Shown piece after piece: positions 26,468 through 33,942 of a stretch of 64,000 nucleotides of DNA (position 1 is its first letter; each line of letters starts with the position of its first letter). Below the pieces are notes generated by a model. That model worked only from the letters and a program-made list of their open reading frames with translations. It ran no database searches and was not told the origin of the DNA. Source of the stretch: Roseburia hominis (GTDB lineage: Bacteria > Bacillota > Clostridia > Lachnospirales > Lachnospiraceae); assembly GCA_021771815.1 (NCBI GenBank), contig JAETOE010000011.1:1-64000 (forward strand). The letters run 5' to 3'. A program made the position numbers and the translations under genes.

Positions 26468-27337
26468 ATGCATTTTGTGGAAGCGAAAGGAATCTTGTCT
26501 GCCGGAAATAGTATGAATATTTACCGGGGCTGCACGCACGGGTGTATCTATTGCGACAGCCGCAGCAGGTGTTATCAGTTTACGCATGAGTTTGAGGATA
26601 TCGAGGTGAAACAGAATGCGCCGCAGCTATTGGAACAGGCGCTTCGCTCGAAACGGAAACGCTGCATGATTCAGACGGGCGCCATGTGCGATCCCTATAT
26701 GCACTGCGAGACAGAGCTTGGACTTACCAGACGCTGTCTGGAAATCATTGATGAGTATGGCTTCGGGCTGGCGATCCAGACGAAATCCGATCGTATCCTG
26801 CGCGATCTAAAGCTTCTTTGCAGCATTAACCGCAAGGCAAAATGTGTCGTGCAGATAACAATGACTACGTATGACGAGAAACTATGCCGGATTGTGGAGC
26901 CTGCGGTCTGTACGACAGCGCGGCGCTTTGAAGTCTTGGAGATCCTTCGGGAGAGCGGGATTCCTACCGTCGTGTGGATGACGCCGTTTCTTCCGTATAT
27001 CAATGACACGCGGGAAAATATCGAGGGAATCCTGGATTACTGCATTCGGGCGGGCGTGTGCGGGATTATTTGTCCGCAAATCGGACTGACGCTCAGAGAG
27101 GGCGACCGCGAGTATTTTTATGAAGCGCTTGATAAGTATTTTCCGGGGATGAAGGGGCGCTATCATCGGAAATATGGTTACGCGTACGAGGTTACGAGCG
27201 AGCGCAGCGGGAAGTTGATGCAGCTTATACGGGAGAAATGCCGGGAAACGGGGATCGAAAGCGACGCTTCAAAGGTTTTTGCCTATCTGCACGAGTTTCC
27301 GGAAGATCAAGGATTTGAGCAGATGAGCTTATTTTAG
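26468..27337 (+). CDS. SPL-family radical SAM protein (Rv2578c-like)
   Basis: A 289-residue radical SAM enzyme with Cys22, Cys26 and Cys29 (GCTHGCIYCDSR) very near the N terminus. The YRGCTHGCIYCDSR start and QTGAMCDPY segment are typical of the Rv2578c-like group related to spore photoproduct lyase. The ATG at 26468 has AGGAGGGG directly upstream; an earlier in-frame start at 26345 lies inside the MATE gene. The reaction is not known. It ends the operon that also holds the SPL homologue, so two related radical SAM enzymes are co-expressed. Confidence 0.87.
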   Translation: MHFVEAKGILSAGNSMNIYRGCTHGCIYCDSRSRCYQFTHEFEDIEVKQNAPQLLEQALRSKRKRCMIQTGAMCDPYMHCETELGLTRRCLEIIDEYGFGLAIQTKSDRILRDLKLLCSINRKAKCVVQITMTTYDEKLCRIVEPAVCTTARRFEVLEILRESGIPTVVWMTPFLPYINDTRENIEGILDYCIRAGVCGIICPQIGLTLREGDREYFYEALDKYFPGMKGRYHRKYGYAYEVTSERSGKLMQLIREKCRETGIESDASKVFAYLHEFPEDQGFEQMSLF

Positions 27338-27515
27338 GCGTGGGATCAAAAAAATTTTTTTCAAAAATGCAGGAATGGGTAATAAACCAGATGAATTTCG
27401 TCGAAATATTAGGTATAATATACACACAGGAAAAGGGCAGTGTCAGGAGAATTGGTTCAGATTTTTTGTTCGCGCCGAAAGATTTGTATTAAATTTTTTT
27501 CTGAGGGTGATAAGA

Positions 27516-28604
27516 GTGAAGAGACGGAGATTTGTCAGGGTAAGCAGTTTAAAAGAGGGAATGTGCATCGATCAGGCAATTATCGATAAGATGGGGCGTA
27601 AGCTCATTGTGCGCGGCACCGAATTGAATGCCTATCTGATCGAGGGACTTCAGAAATTAAATATCACAGGCGTCTATATCGTCGAGGGAGAGGATGAACC
27701 GGAGGAGAAGGTCAGTCCGAAGGCGAAGGCGAATATCAGCAGATACTCCGTCCCGGACCGCGCGAAGGTTCAGCTCTCGGAAAGCGTGAAAAAGCGTGTC
27801 TCGGAGGGAATTCAGTATCTGTACAATGACACGGAGTCCGACGATTTTGTGCAGACGACCAACGGGATAGCAGACGATCTGATGCGTGCAATCACGGAGA
27901 ATGATGCGGTGGCAGTGGATATCGAGGCGCTTAAGGTCTGTGATGAGTACACCTTCACGCACTGTGTCGATGTGGCGACGATGTCGATGGTGATTGCGAA
28001 AAGATATGGGCTTTCCGATCGTCAGATTCATGAGATCGGGATTGCCGGTCTGCTCCATGATGTCGGCAAGTCCAAGATTCCGAACGAGGTGCTTAACAAA
28101 GCGGGGAAGCTGAACGACGAGGAGTTCAGCATTATGCGTGAACATGCGAGACTAGGGTACAACCTTTTGATGGAAAAGAAGGATGTTCCGGAGGAGATTG
28201 CGCTTGGTGTTCTGCAGCATCATGAGAAGATCAATGGAATGGGCTATCCGCTTGGATTGGCGGGCGATGAGATCACGCTCTATGCCAAGATTATTTCCGT
28301 AGCGGATATTTATGACGCGCTTGTAACGGAGCGTCCATACAAGAAGCCGATGTCAAAGCGCGATGCGGTCGAGATGATTATGGCGCTCACGAATGAACTG
28401 GATATTACGGCGCTAAAGAGCTTTTTGGATAGTGTGATTCTCTATCCGGTGGGATGTGAGGTGAAACTCAGCAATGGGGAGAATGCGCAGGTCGTCGAGA
28501 ACAACGACGGCTATATCCTTCGCCCGAAGGTTGTGGGCTTAAGCTCGGGCAGGCTGTATGATCTGGCGGGTGATTTGACCTGCGCGAGCATTGTCATTGA
28601 GTAA
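27516..28604 (+). CDS. HD-GYP cyclic-di-GMP phosphodiesterase
   Basis: A 362-residue cytoplasmic protein. The N-terminal part (RRRFVRVSSLKEGMCIDQ) is a DUF3391-like domain. The HD-GYP domain covers about 140-320 with His150 in THCVD, HDVGK at 181-185 and HHEKINGMGYP at 235-245, all canonical for cyclic-di-GMP hydrolysis. The start is a GTG at 27516 with GAGGGTGAT upstream; the frame is open further back but lacks a ribosome site. It stands as a single gene. It would counter the GGDEF protein encoded at 17642. Confidence 0.9.
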   Translation: MKRRRFVRVSSLKEGMCIDQAIIDKMGRKLIVRGTELNAYLIEGLQKLNITGVYIVEGEDEPEEKVSPKAKANISRYSVPDRAKVQLSESVKKRVSEGIQYLYNDTESDDFVQTTNGIADDLMRAITENDAVAVDIEALKVCDEYTFTHCVDVATMSMVIAKRYGLSDRQIHEIGIAGLLHDVGKSKIPNEVLNKAGKLNDEEFSIMREHARLGYNLLMEKKDVPEEIALGVLQHHEKINGMGYPLGLAGDEITLYAKIISVADIYDALVTERPYKKPMSKRDAVEMIMALTNELDITALKSFLDSVILYPVGCEVKLSNGENAQVVENNDGYILRPKVVGLSSGRLYDLAGDLTCASIVIE

Positions 28605-28684
28605 GGGAAGATAATGCCCGCGCAGAGTTAGAAAGCTGTATGAAATACGAGAACGGAAGACGGATGCCGGATGAAAGGGGATTC

Positions 28685-29530
28685 TTACCGTTTTACCACC
28701 GGAATCCAGACCTCGAACTTCGCATTCTGTGGGTCGGGGTTGAGGTAGACCTCGATGTCCGGCGCATTTCCGTACTCATAGCCCGACGTCGGGAGCCATT
28801 CGGTGACAATGCGTTGTTCTAAGTCCTGAATGGACAGATTCGTTCCTTCCCCTGCAAATACTGCCCATGTTGCCGCAGGTACGGTGTATTCTTCAAATTC
28901 GCCCGCAGGCTTTGTGCTGGAAACCGCGATAAAATATTTCCAGTCTTCCTCTTCGCCGCAGGCGCTTACGCCCAGAAGTCCCATAGGCTCTGCATCCATC
29001 AACGCCGCAAGCTTCTGTACGGTGCCGTCTGTCGCGGCGGTCTGCCACATCGTGGGCACGACGGCAAAATTTTTCTCAAGTTCTCTGTGCAGCGGCTGTG
29101 ATACGCCGATGACGCGAAATGCATCTTTTGTTTCAATCCGATAATTCATTTCTTCCACACCTTTCACTGTAATTTTGAACACAAGAGGCGGAAACGATTT
29201 TACAGAGACGCCCTCGCTTTTTACTGCGGACGGAGCGATTCCGTGAACCGACTGAAACGCCCGGTTGAACGCGGTAGGGGAGCTGTAGCCGTATTTTGCT
29301 GCAACGTCGATGATCTTTGCATCGCCGCCCTGTAAGTCCACCGCCGCCAGAGACATTTTCCTTCTGCGGATATACTCGGACAGCGGAACGCCCGCCATGT
29401 AAGTGAACATCCGCTGGAAATGATACGCCGAACAGCAGGCGATCCTGCCAAGCTGCTCGTATTCGATTTCCTCCGTCAGATGCTCTTCAATGTAGTCGAT
29501 TGCGTGGTTCAGTCTTTCAATCCATTCCAT
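28685..29530 (-). CDS. AraC-family regulator with GyrI-like effector domain
   Basis: A 281-residue regulator. Residues 1-105 form the two helix-turn-helix motifs of AraC proteins (YEQLGRIACCSAYHFQRMF and IDVAAKYGYSSPTAFNRAF). Residues about 125-281 are a GyrI-like ligand-binding domain of the kind that binds small hydrophobic compounds (YRIETKDAFRVIGVSQPL, WAVFAGEG, DIEVYLNPDPQNAKFEVWIPV). It is therefore probably a multidrug- or toxin-sensing activator like Rob or BmrR. It converges on the HD-GYP gene. The regulated transporter is not obvious; no pump gene is adjacent. Confidence 0.9.
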   Translation of the reverse strand: MEWIERLNHAIDYIEEHLTEEIEYEQLGRIACCSAYHFQRMFTYMAGVPLSEYIRRRKMSLAAVDLQGGDAKIIDVAAKYGYSSPTAFNRAFQSVHGIAPSAVKSEGVSVKSFPPLVFKITVKGVEEMNYRIETKDAFRVIGVSQPLHRELEKNFAVVPTMWQTAATDGTVQKLAALMDAEPMGLLGVSACGEEEDWKYFIAVSSTKPAGEFEEYTVPAATWAVFAGEGTNLSIQDLEQRIVTEWLPTSGYEYGNAPDIEVYLNPDPQNAKFEVWIPVVKR

Positions 29531-29562
29531 TTTCCTCTTCTCCTTGTCAAGAATGATTATAC

Positions 29563-29581
29563 AGCGCCGGGGCGCTTTTTT
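29563..29581 (+). terminator. Terminator-like hairpin of unclear use
   Basis: AGCGC-CGGG-GCGCT at 29563-29576 is followed by six T residues on the plus strand. It faces away from the AraC gene and lies downstream of no plus-strand gene other than the distant HD-GYP gene. It may stop antisense transcription or act in the leader of the AraC mRNA when read on the other strand. Confidence 0.4.
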
Positions 29582-29582
29582 C

Positions 29583-29626
29583 CTCTCATTTGATGCACCA
29601 AAATGAGAGCCTGTTATATTATAACA
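29583..29626 (-). promoter_or_regulatory. AraC gene promoter with adjacent inverted repeat
   Basis: On the minus strand an extended -10 element TGT-TATAAT lies at 29618-29626, itself within the palindrome TGTTATATTATAACA (29612-29626). Immediately downstream, CTCTCATTT (29583-29591) and AAATGAGAG (29601-29609) form a 9-base inverted repeat with a nine-base gap across the expected transcription start. This is a likely operator for the AraC protein itself. Confidence 0.45.
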
Positions 29627-29811
29627 TAATTCATGATACTATGTGGTTAAGCAATGAACAGTGTCGGGGCGGAGAGCAGAAAAAAGCAGCAAATATCAGT
29701 GAAGCGGTAAGCCCGGCAATGTAAATATCACAGTTTATAAAGTTTTTAGAAATCTGCAATCCCGCTAAAATCAAGCCTTTACAGAGATAAAAATAAAGTT
29801 ATCAGAAAATA

Positions 29812-29854
29812 TTAGCACTCAACTATTGACAGTGCTAACAAACGGTGCTATAAC
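29812..29854 (+). promoter_or_regulatory. CIRCE element and sigma-A promoter of hsp20
   Basis: TTAGCACTC (29812-29820), nine bases, then CAGTGCTAA (29830-29838) match the CIRCE inverted repeat bound by the heat-shock repressor HrcA with one changed base in the right arm. TTGACA at 29826-29831 and TATAAC at 29849-29854 are 17 bases apart, and the -35 box lies inside CIRCE. Transcription would start near 29861, leaving a leader of about 135 bases with hairpins at about 29903-29921 and 29949-29972 (CCGCATCC/GGATGCGG). Confidence 0.88.
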
Positions 29855-29995
29855 ATAACCAGAACAAAGGAGAGGAACAAAGCAGGAACGAGAATCCTGC
29901 GAGCTCTTAAAACATCCCGGTTCCAAAGAAACAAGGTAAACAGCATACCCGCATCCACAGAACGGATGCGGTGAAAAGAAAAGGAGAGATGACTT

Positions 29996-30460
29996 ATGTT
30001 AATGCCGAGTATTTTTGGAGAGAATTTGTTTGATGATTGGTTTGACGGTTTCCCGTTTTATGATGACAGGGATATGCAGAAGATGGAGAAGCAGTTGTAC
30101 GGCAGAAGGGCGAATAACCTGATGAAGACCGATATACAGGAGCTTTCAGACGGTTATAAGGTAGAAGTTGATCTGCCGGGCTTTAAGAAGGACGAGGTTA
30201 CGGTACAGCTTGAGGATGGTTATCTGACCATCAGCGCAGCGAAAGGACTTGAGAAGGAAAAGAAGGATGAGAAGAGCGGACGCTATATCCGCAGAGAGCG
30301 TTATGCAGGAGCCTGCAAGCGAAGCTTCTATGTCGGGGACGCAGTGACCGAGACAGATATTAAGGCTGAATTCAAGCATGGTATTCTTACCCTTTCAATT
30401 CCAAAGATGGAGGAAAAGCCGCAGGTAGAGCAGAAGAAATATATTGCGATTGAAGGATAA
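29996..30460 (+). CDS. hsp20: Small heat-shock protein Hsp20
   Basis: A 154-residue member of the alpha-crystallin family. The alpha-crystallin domain spans about 43-140 (KTDIQELSDGYKVEVDLPGFKKDEV, YAGACKRSFYVG, and the C-terminal GILTLSIPK). These proteins hold unfolding proteins in the cytoplasm for later refolding by DnaK. The ATG follows AAGGAGAG. It is monocistronic, with a CIRCE-overlapped promoter upstream and a terminator 21 bases after the stop, so HrcA control is strongly suggested. Confidence 0.95.
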   Translation: MLMPSIFGENLFDDWFDGFPFYDDRDMQKMEKQLYGRRANNLMKTDIQELSDGYKVEVDLPGFKKDEVTVQLEDGYLTISAAKGLEKEKKDEKSGRYIRRERYAGACKRSFYVGDAVTETDIKAEFKHGILTLSIPKMEEKPQVEQKKYIAIEG

Positions 30461-30480
30461 TCGTATAAGAAATAAGATGC

Positions 30481-30517
30481 AGGAGCCGTTTGCGAAAAAT
30501 CACAGGCGGCTCCTTTT
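30481..30517 (+). terminator. Terminator after hsp20
   Basis: AGGAGCCG at 30481-30488 pairs with CGGCTCCT at 30506-30513 and is followed by five T residues. Confidence 0.85.
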
Positions 30518-30583
30518 TATAAATAGATACGAAATGGGTAAAATAGTATTCAGAACAGAGAAAAAGAAAAGGAGAAAACACAT

Positions 30584-30895
30584 ATGGGAGCATTACATGT
30601 TACAACTGCAACATTCGAAAACGAGGTATTGAAAGCGGACAAGCCGGTATTAGTCGATTTCTGGGCGTCCTGGTGCGGACCGTGTCAGATGTTGCTTCCG
30701 GTCATCGAGGAGCTTGCAGACGAGGTCACAGACGCAAAAATCTGCAAGGTGAACGTTGACGAGGAGCCGGAGCTTGCCGGGAGATATAAGGTGATGACGA
30801 TCCCGACGCTCATGGTCGTAAAGGACGGCAAGGTCGCGGATACTTCCGTCGGGGTGATTCCGAAGGATGCGATCTTAAAGATGCTGAAAGCGTAA
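30584..30895 (+). CDS. trxA: Thioredoxin
   Basis: A 103-residue thioredoxin with the active-site WCGPC at about 30-34, the cis-proline in MTIPTLMV and the usual single-domain length. It reduces disulfides in cytoplasmic proteins with electrons from thioredoxin reductase, which is not encoded in this window. The start has an AAAGGAGAA site. It is transcribed separately from hsp20, from which a terminator separates it. Confidence 0.95.
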   Translation: MGALHVTTATFENEVLKADKPVLVDFWASWCGPCQMLLPVIEELADEVTDAKICKVNVDEEPELAGRYKVMTIPTLMVVKDGKVADTSVGVIPKDAILKMLKA

Positions 30896-30908
30896 GAAAA
30901 GCGGAAGT

Positions 30909-31184
30909 TTATCGCTTGATATCTATCTCAATTTTTCGATCCTTATAATAATATTCCCTGTCATGCGCGTTGATTTCGCGCATGACGCGGCAGGGATTTC
31001 CGACGGCGACAACATTGGCGGGAATGTCTTCTGTCACGATACTGCCTGCTCGCGCAGTTCGGGCAGAATCGGGTGTCCGGCGGTGGCGATCGTTACATTT
31101 CTTTTGACATATCAGCTCTTTTTTGGGCTTCGGACAGTTTCGTCAGATTGTAATCGCACAGCATATCCTGATAAACGACCTGTT
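30909..31184 (-). pseudogene. Sugar O-acetyltransferase with two internal deletions
   Basis: The minus strand carries three blocks of a maltose/galactoside O-acetyltransferase. The N-terminal part starts MLCDYNLTKLSEAQKRAD (about 31164 downward), then NVTIATAGHPILPELREQA (about 31100-31045), then GSIVTEDIPANVVAVGNP to the stop at 30909. The blocks are joined by deletions near 31087-31105 and near 31033-31054 that change frame and remove most hexapeptide repeats. Both joins lie in short sequences that would have occurred on each side (AATG and GCAGGCAGT-like). The enzyme is not functional. Confidence 0.85.
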
Positions 31185-31266
31185 ATGACTTTCGCGGAAG
31201 CAACCGCAGCATAATAAAATATGCATAGTTTATCCCGTTAGTGTACCATCATATTGCCATGATGAC

Positions 31267-31345
31267 TTGCGTTTACGGGAAAATTGTAGTAATCTAATTC
31301 GAAACGGTGTCCTGCCGCAGACAGCGGCAGGGAGACCGTTTGAAA
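31267..31345 (+). promoter_or_regulatory. Weak promoter and long leader hairpin
   Basis: TTGCGT (31267-31272) and TAATCT (31290-31295) are 17 bases apart and could start transcription near 31301. From there a two-part stem forms: AAACGGT (31302-31308) with ACCGTTT, and CCTGCCGC (31312-31319) with GCGGCAGG (31325-31332). The following CCGTTTGAAACGG is also self-complementary and touches the ribosome site CGGAGG. The leader could therefore modulate translation of the VanZ-like/YitT/LysR unit. Confidence 0.4.
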
Positions 31346-31357
31346 CGGAGGACCTAT

Positions 31358-31765
31358 ATGAAAGAGCTTTTGTATTGGATTGTGGAGTGCATCGCGAAGA
31401 TTCACAGTTATATTTTGCGGCTGAATGACGCCTACGAATACAATTTTACAGACAAGGAACTGCATTTTCTTGTCATAGGTGTGATGGGGATGGCGTTCAT
31501 CTTCGTTGTCTATCCGATTTTCAAATGGCTGGCAAAGCACGATCATGTGATGATAATTGCGTGGATTTATGTGTTTACGCTCATTATTGTGATCACTTTT
31601 GCGATTGAGATCGGACAGAAGGTGACGAATACCGGAAATATGGAGTTTGAAGACATTATGATGGGCGTGATGGGCTTCGTCGTGATGTTCGTCATTTTTG
31701 CGTTGCTGCGGGAAGTGTATAAGGGTATCAAAAGCTTAATACGGAGGGAGAAGAAAGATGAATAA
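31358..31765 (+). CDS. Small VanZ-like membrane protein
   Basis: A 135-residue protein with three clear membrane segments at about 29-50, 60-80 and 95-118. The late motif EIGQKVTNTGNMEFEDIMMG resembles the E-x-x-Q...D-x-x-x-N/G signature of VanZ-like proteins, but similarity is weak. The ATG at 31358 has CGGAGG upstream. It overlaps the YitT-family gene by eight bases, so they are co-translated. No defined function. Confidence 0.75.
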   Translation: MKELLYWIVECIAKIHSYILRLNDAYEYNFTDKELHFLVIGVMGMAFIFVVYPIFKWLAKHDHVMIIAWIYVFTLIIVITFAIEIGQKVTNTGNMEFEDIMMGVMGFVVMFVIFALLREVYKGIKSLIRREKKDE

Positions 31766-32636
31766 GATTTATCGGCGGATTTTTGAGACGTTTCTTGTGT
31801 TGTTCGGAAATTTTTTGTATGCGTTTGGAATCGGGATGTTCATTCTGCCCGGCGGATTGATTACCGGAGGAACGACGGGAATCGCGCTTTTTATGAACCA
31901 GGTGGCGGGGATTCCGGTTTCTGCGTTCGTGTTTGGGGTTAACTCGCTCTTATTTTTGCTCGGGTTTGCGGTGTTCGGGCGGAAATTTGCGGCGAATACG
32001 TTGATCAGTACGATCAGTTATCCGATCGCACTGGAGATCGTTCAGCGTATCGCGGATGTAGGAATCCTGACGGACGATCTGTTTTTGTGCACGGTATTCG
32101 GCGGAATCTGCATTGGCGCCGCGATGGGAATTGTGATACGCGCCGGCGCGTCCAGCGGAGGAATGGATATCCCGCCGCTCGTGTTGAACCACTATTTTAA
32201 GATCCCGGTATCGCGTTCCATCTACGTGTTCGACATGCTGATTTTGCTGCTGCAGGCGACGAGGAGCACCGGGGAGCAGATTTTGTACGGTATCCTGCTC
32301 GTGATTATATACAGCACGGTGATAGACAAATGTCTGATGATGGGTACGGCGAAGATGCAGCTTAAGGTCGTCAGCGATAAGATCGAAGAAATCCGCAGCG
32401 CCATCATAACGGACATTGACCGCGGCGTTACAATGCTAAAGAGCGAGACGGGGTACATGGGGCAGCACACCCAGATGCTGCTTACCGTTGTCTCCATGCG
32501 GGAATTGACGAAGACGGAGAAGGTGATTCACGAAGTGGACGAGAATGCTTTTGTCATTATAAATCGTGTCAGTGAGGTGTCCGGGCGCGGTTTCTCAAGC
32601 AAGAAACGGTATTTGGAAAAGGAAGAACAGGAATGA
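31758..32636 (+). CDS. YitT-family membrane protein
   Basis: A 292-residue protein of the YitT/DUF161 family. The first 190 residues hold five or six membrane helices with the conserved LPGGLITGGTTGIAL and RAGASSGGMDI motifs. The last 90 residues are the soluble DUF2179 domain (GVTMLKSETGYMGQHTQML, ENAFVIINRVSEVSGRGF). The family is thought to transport a small molecule, but the substrate is not established. It overlaps both neighbours, including a four-base ATGA overlap with the LysR gene. Confidence 0.93.
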   Translation: MNKIYRRIFETFLVLFGNFLYAFGIGMFILPGGLITGGTTGIALFMNQVAGIPVSAFVFGVNSLLFLLGFAVFGRKFAANTLISTISYPIALEIVQRIADVGILTDDLFLCTVFGGICIGAAMGIVIRAGASSGGMDIPPLVLNHYFKIPVSRSIYVFDMLILLLQATRSTGEQILYGILLVIIYSTVIDKCLMMGTAKMQLKVVSDKIEEIRSAIITDIDRGVTMLKSETGYMGQHTQMLLTVVSMRELTKTEKVIHEVDENAFVIINRVSEVSGRGFSSKKRYLEKEEQE

Positions 32637-33538
32637 CACTTCAACAGCTATATTATGCACTGACAATCGCGGACTGCGGTTCCATGAACGAAGCGGCAAA
32701 ACGGCTCTTTCTGTCGCAGCCGAGCCTTTCCGAGACGGTGAAGGAACTGGAACAGGAGATCGGTTTGCAGATTTTCCTGCGCTCGAACAGAGGAATCGTC
32801 ATTACCCCGGAGGGCGAGGAGTTCTTAGGATATGCGAGACAGGTAACGGAGCAGTTCGGCATCTTAAAGGCGCGCTATATTGAGAAACAGCGCAAAGAAA
32901 AGTTCAGCGTTTCCATGCAGCACTACACCTTTGCGGTTAAGGCGTTCGTGGAGACGGTGAAGAAAGCCGGGATGGACAGCTATGAGTTCGCGGCGCATGA
33001 GACGACGACCTACGATGTCATGGAAAATGTCCGCAATTTCAAGAGTGAGATCGGTGTGCTGTATCTGAACGATTTCAATGAGAAAGTCATGACGAAGATC
33101 ATCCGGGAAAAGGGACTGGAATTTATAGAACTGTTTTCGTGCGATACCTATGTGTATCTCTGGTCGGGGCATCCGCTTGCAGGAAAGCCTTTGATTTCTA
33201 TGGAAGAACTGGACGAGTATCCCTGTCTTTCGTTTGACCAGGGAGCGAATAATTCGCTCTATCTCGCTGAGGAGATGAAGAGCACATATGATTACAAACG
33301 CCTTATCAAGGCGAACGACCGCGCGACGCTCTTAAATTTTATGATCGGGTTAAATGCTTATACGCTCTGCTCCGGCATTATCTGCGAGGAACTAAACGGC
33401 AGTGATTATATGGCGGTTCCGCTTGCGGAGACGGAGAAAATGCGGATTGGCTATGTGAAGCGCAAGGGCGCGGGCATCAGCCACATCGGTGAGATTTATA
33501 TAGAAGAGTTGAAGAAATACAGAGAGAAGATCATGTAG
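32633..33538 (+). CDS. LysR-family regulator, CysL-like
   Basis: A 301-residue LysR protein with the N-terminal winged helix (MNEAAKRLFLSQPSLSETVK, about 17-36) and a C-terminal effector-binding domain. Overall it looks closest to the CysL/CbbR-type branch. It is the last gene of the VanZ-like/YitT unit, which it overlaps by four bases. The next unit downstream is a methionine transporter with a Met/Cys-rich leader ORF, so sulfur control is conceivable, but LysR regulators usually act on a divergent gene and none is present here. Confidence 0.9.
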   Translation: MTLQQLYYALTIADCGSMNEAAKRLFLSQPSLSETVKELEQEIGLQIFLRSNRGIVITPEGEEFLGYARQVTEQFGILKARYIEKQRKEKFSVSMQHYTFAVKAFVETVKKAGMDSYEFAAHETTTYDVMENVRNFKSEIGVLYLNDFNEKVMTKIIREKGLEFIELFSCDTYVYLWSGHPLAGKPLISMEELDEYPCLSFDQGANNSLYLAEEMKSTYDYKRLIKANDRATLLNFMIGLNAYTLCSGIICEELNGSDYMAVPLAETEKMRIGYVKRKGAGISHIGEIYIEELKKYREKIM

Positions 33539-33551
33539 AGTACAGAAAGTA

Positions 33552-33600
33552 GAAGCCGATAGTTGATTATAGGGAAAACCTATAGCTAACTATCGGCTTC
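33552..33600. repeat. Nested 49-base inverted repeat
   Basis: The outer arms GAAGCCGATAGTT (33552-33564) and AACTATCGGCTTC (33588-33600) are perfectly complementary over 13 bases. Within them TATAGG and CCTATA flank a GAAAA loop. No T run follows closely on either strand, so it is a poor intrinsic terminator. It could be an operator for the adjacent LysR protein, an RNA structure, or a small mobile palindrome. Confidence 0.75.
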
Positions 33601-33626
33601 ATGTATTAACACCTTTTTTGATGACT

Positions 33627-33635
33627 TGCTATAAT
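33627..33635 (+). promoter_or_regulatory. Extended -10 promoter of the met leader
   Basis: TGC-TATAAT at 33627-33635 is an extended -10 element. No good -35 box is seen at the right distance. Transcription would start near 33642, giving the leader that contains the Met/Cys-rich ORF, the terminator and metNIQ. Confidence 0.55.
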
Positions 33636-33674
33636 AGCTTTTGTAAACAGGGAGCAAAACAAGGAGGATCTGTT

Positions 33675-33833
33675 ATGATGAATACAACACGCCGAATGAG
33701 AACAGAATGTATGATGTGCCGGACAATGTGCATGTGCAAGGGTATCATGCGCTGTGGTATGGCTGTCTTTTGCGCACGGTTTTCCCCGGAGTTCGCTGTT
33801 TCCTGTGACAGGAGAGAAGAACAGGCGGGATAA
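33675..33833 (+). CDS. Met/Cys-rich leader peptide upstream of metNIQ
   Basis: A 52-codon reading frame with a strong AAGGAGG site seven bases upstream. Nine of its first 29 codons are ATG (1, 2, 8, 13, 14, 18, 20, 25, 29) and Cys codons are at 12, 15, 19, 21, 27, 33 and 44. It ends 17 bases before an intrinsic terminator that precedes the methionine transporter. GGCTGTC at 33761-33767, inside the ORF, can pair with GGCAGCC at 33850-33856, the left arm of that terminator, giving an alternative antiterminator. This looks like ribosome-mediated attenuation sensing charged Met or Cys tRNA. A small metal-binding protein is the main alternative. Confidence 0.65.
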   Translation: MMNTTRRMRTECMMCRTMCMCKGIMRCGMAVFCARFSPEFAVSCDRREEQAG

Positions 33834-33850
33834 AACATCTGTGAGTACGG

Positions 33851-33873
33851 GCAGCCGATAGGCTGCTTTTTTT
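33851..33873 (+). terminator. Intrinsic terminator between leader ORF and metN
   Basis: GCAGCC (33851-33856), loop GATA, GGCTGC (33861-33866), then seven T residues. It lies 70 bases before metN and would stop most transcripts from the leader promoter unless an antiterminator forms. No second promoter of good quality is seen between it and metN. Confidence 0.88.
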
Positions 33874-33942
33874 CTGTCAATTTCGATATCCTTGACAGAA
33901 AATTCGAATTTAAGATGAGCAAGGATGGGAGAGGGTTCACAT

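Noticed and set aside
29861-29995. ROSE-type RNA thermometer in the hsp20 leader
   Set aside because: The two hairpins end before the ribosome site AAGGAGAG and do not pair with it.
33600-33942. SAM riboswitch or T-box ahead of metN
   Set aside because: No S-box core helices and no T-box TGG-CC bulge sequence; the leader is instead filled by the Met/Cys ORF.
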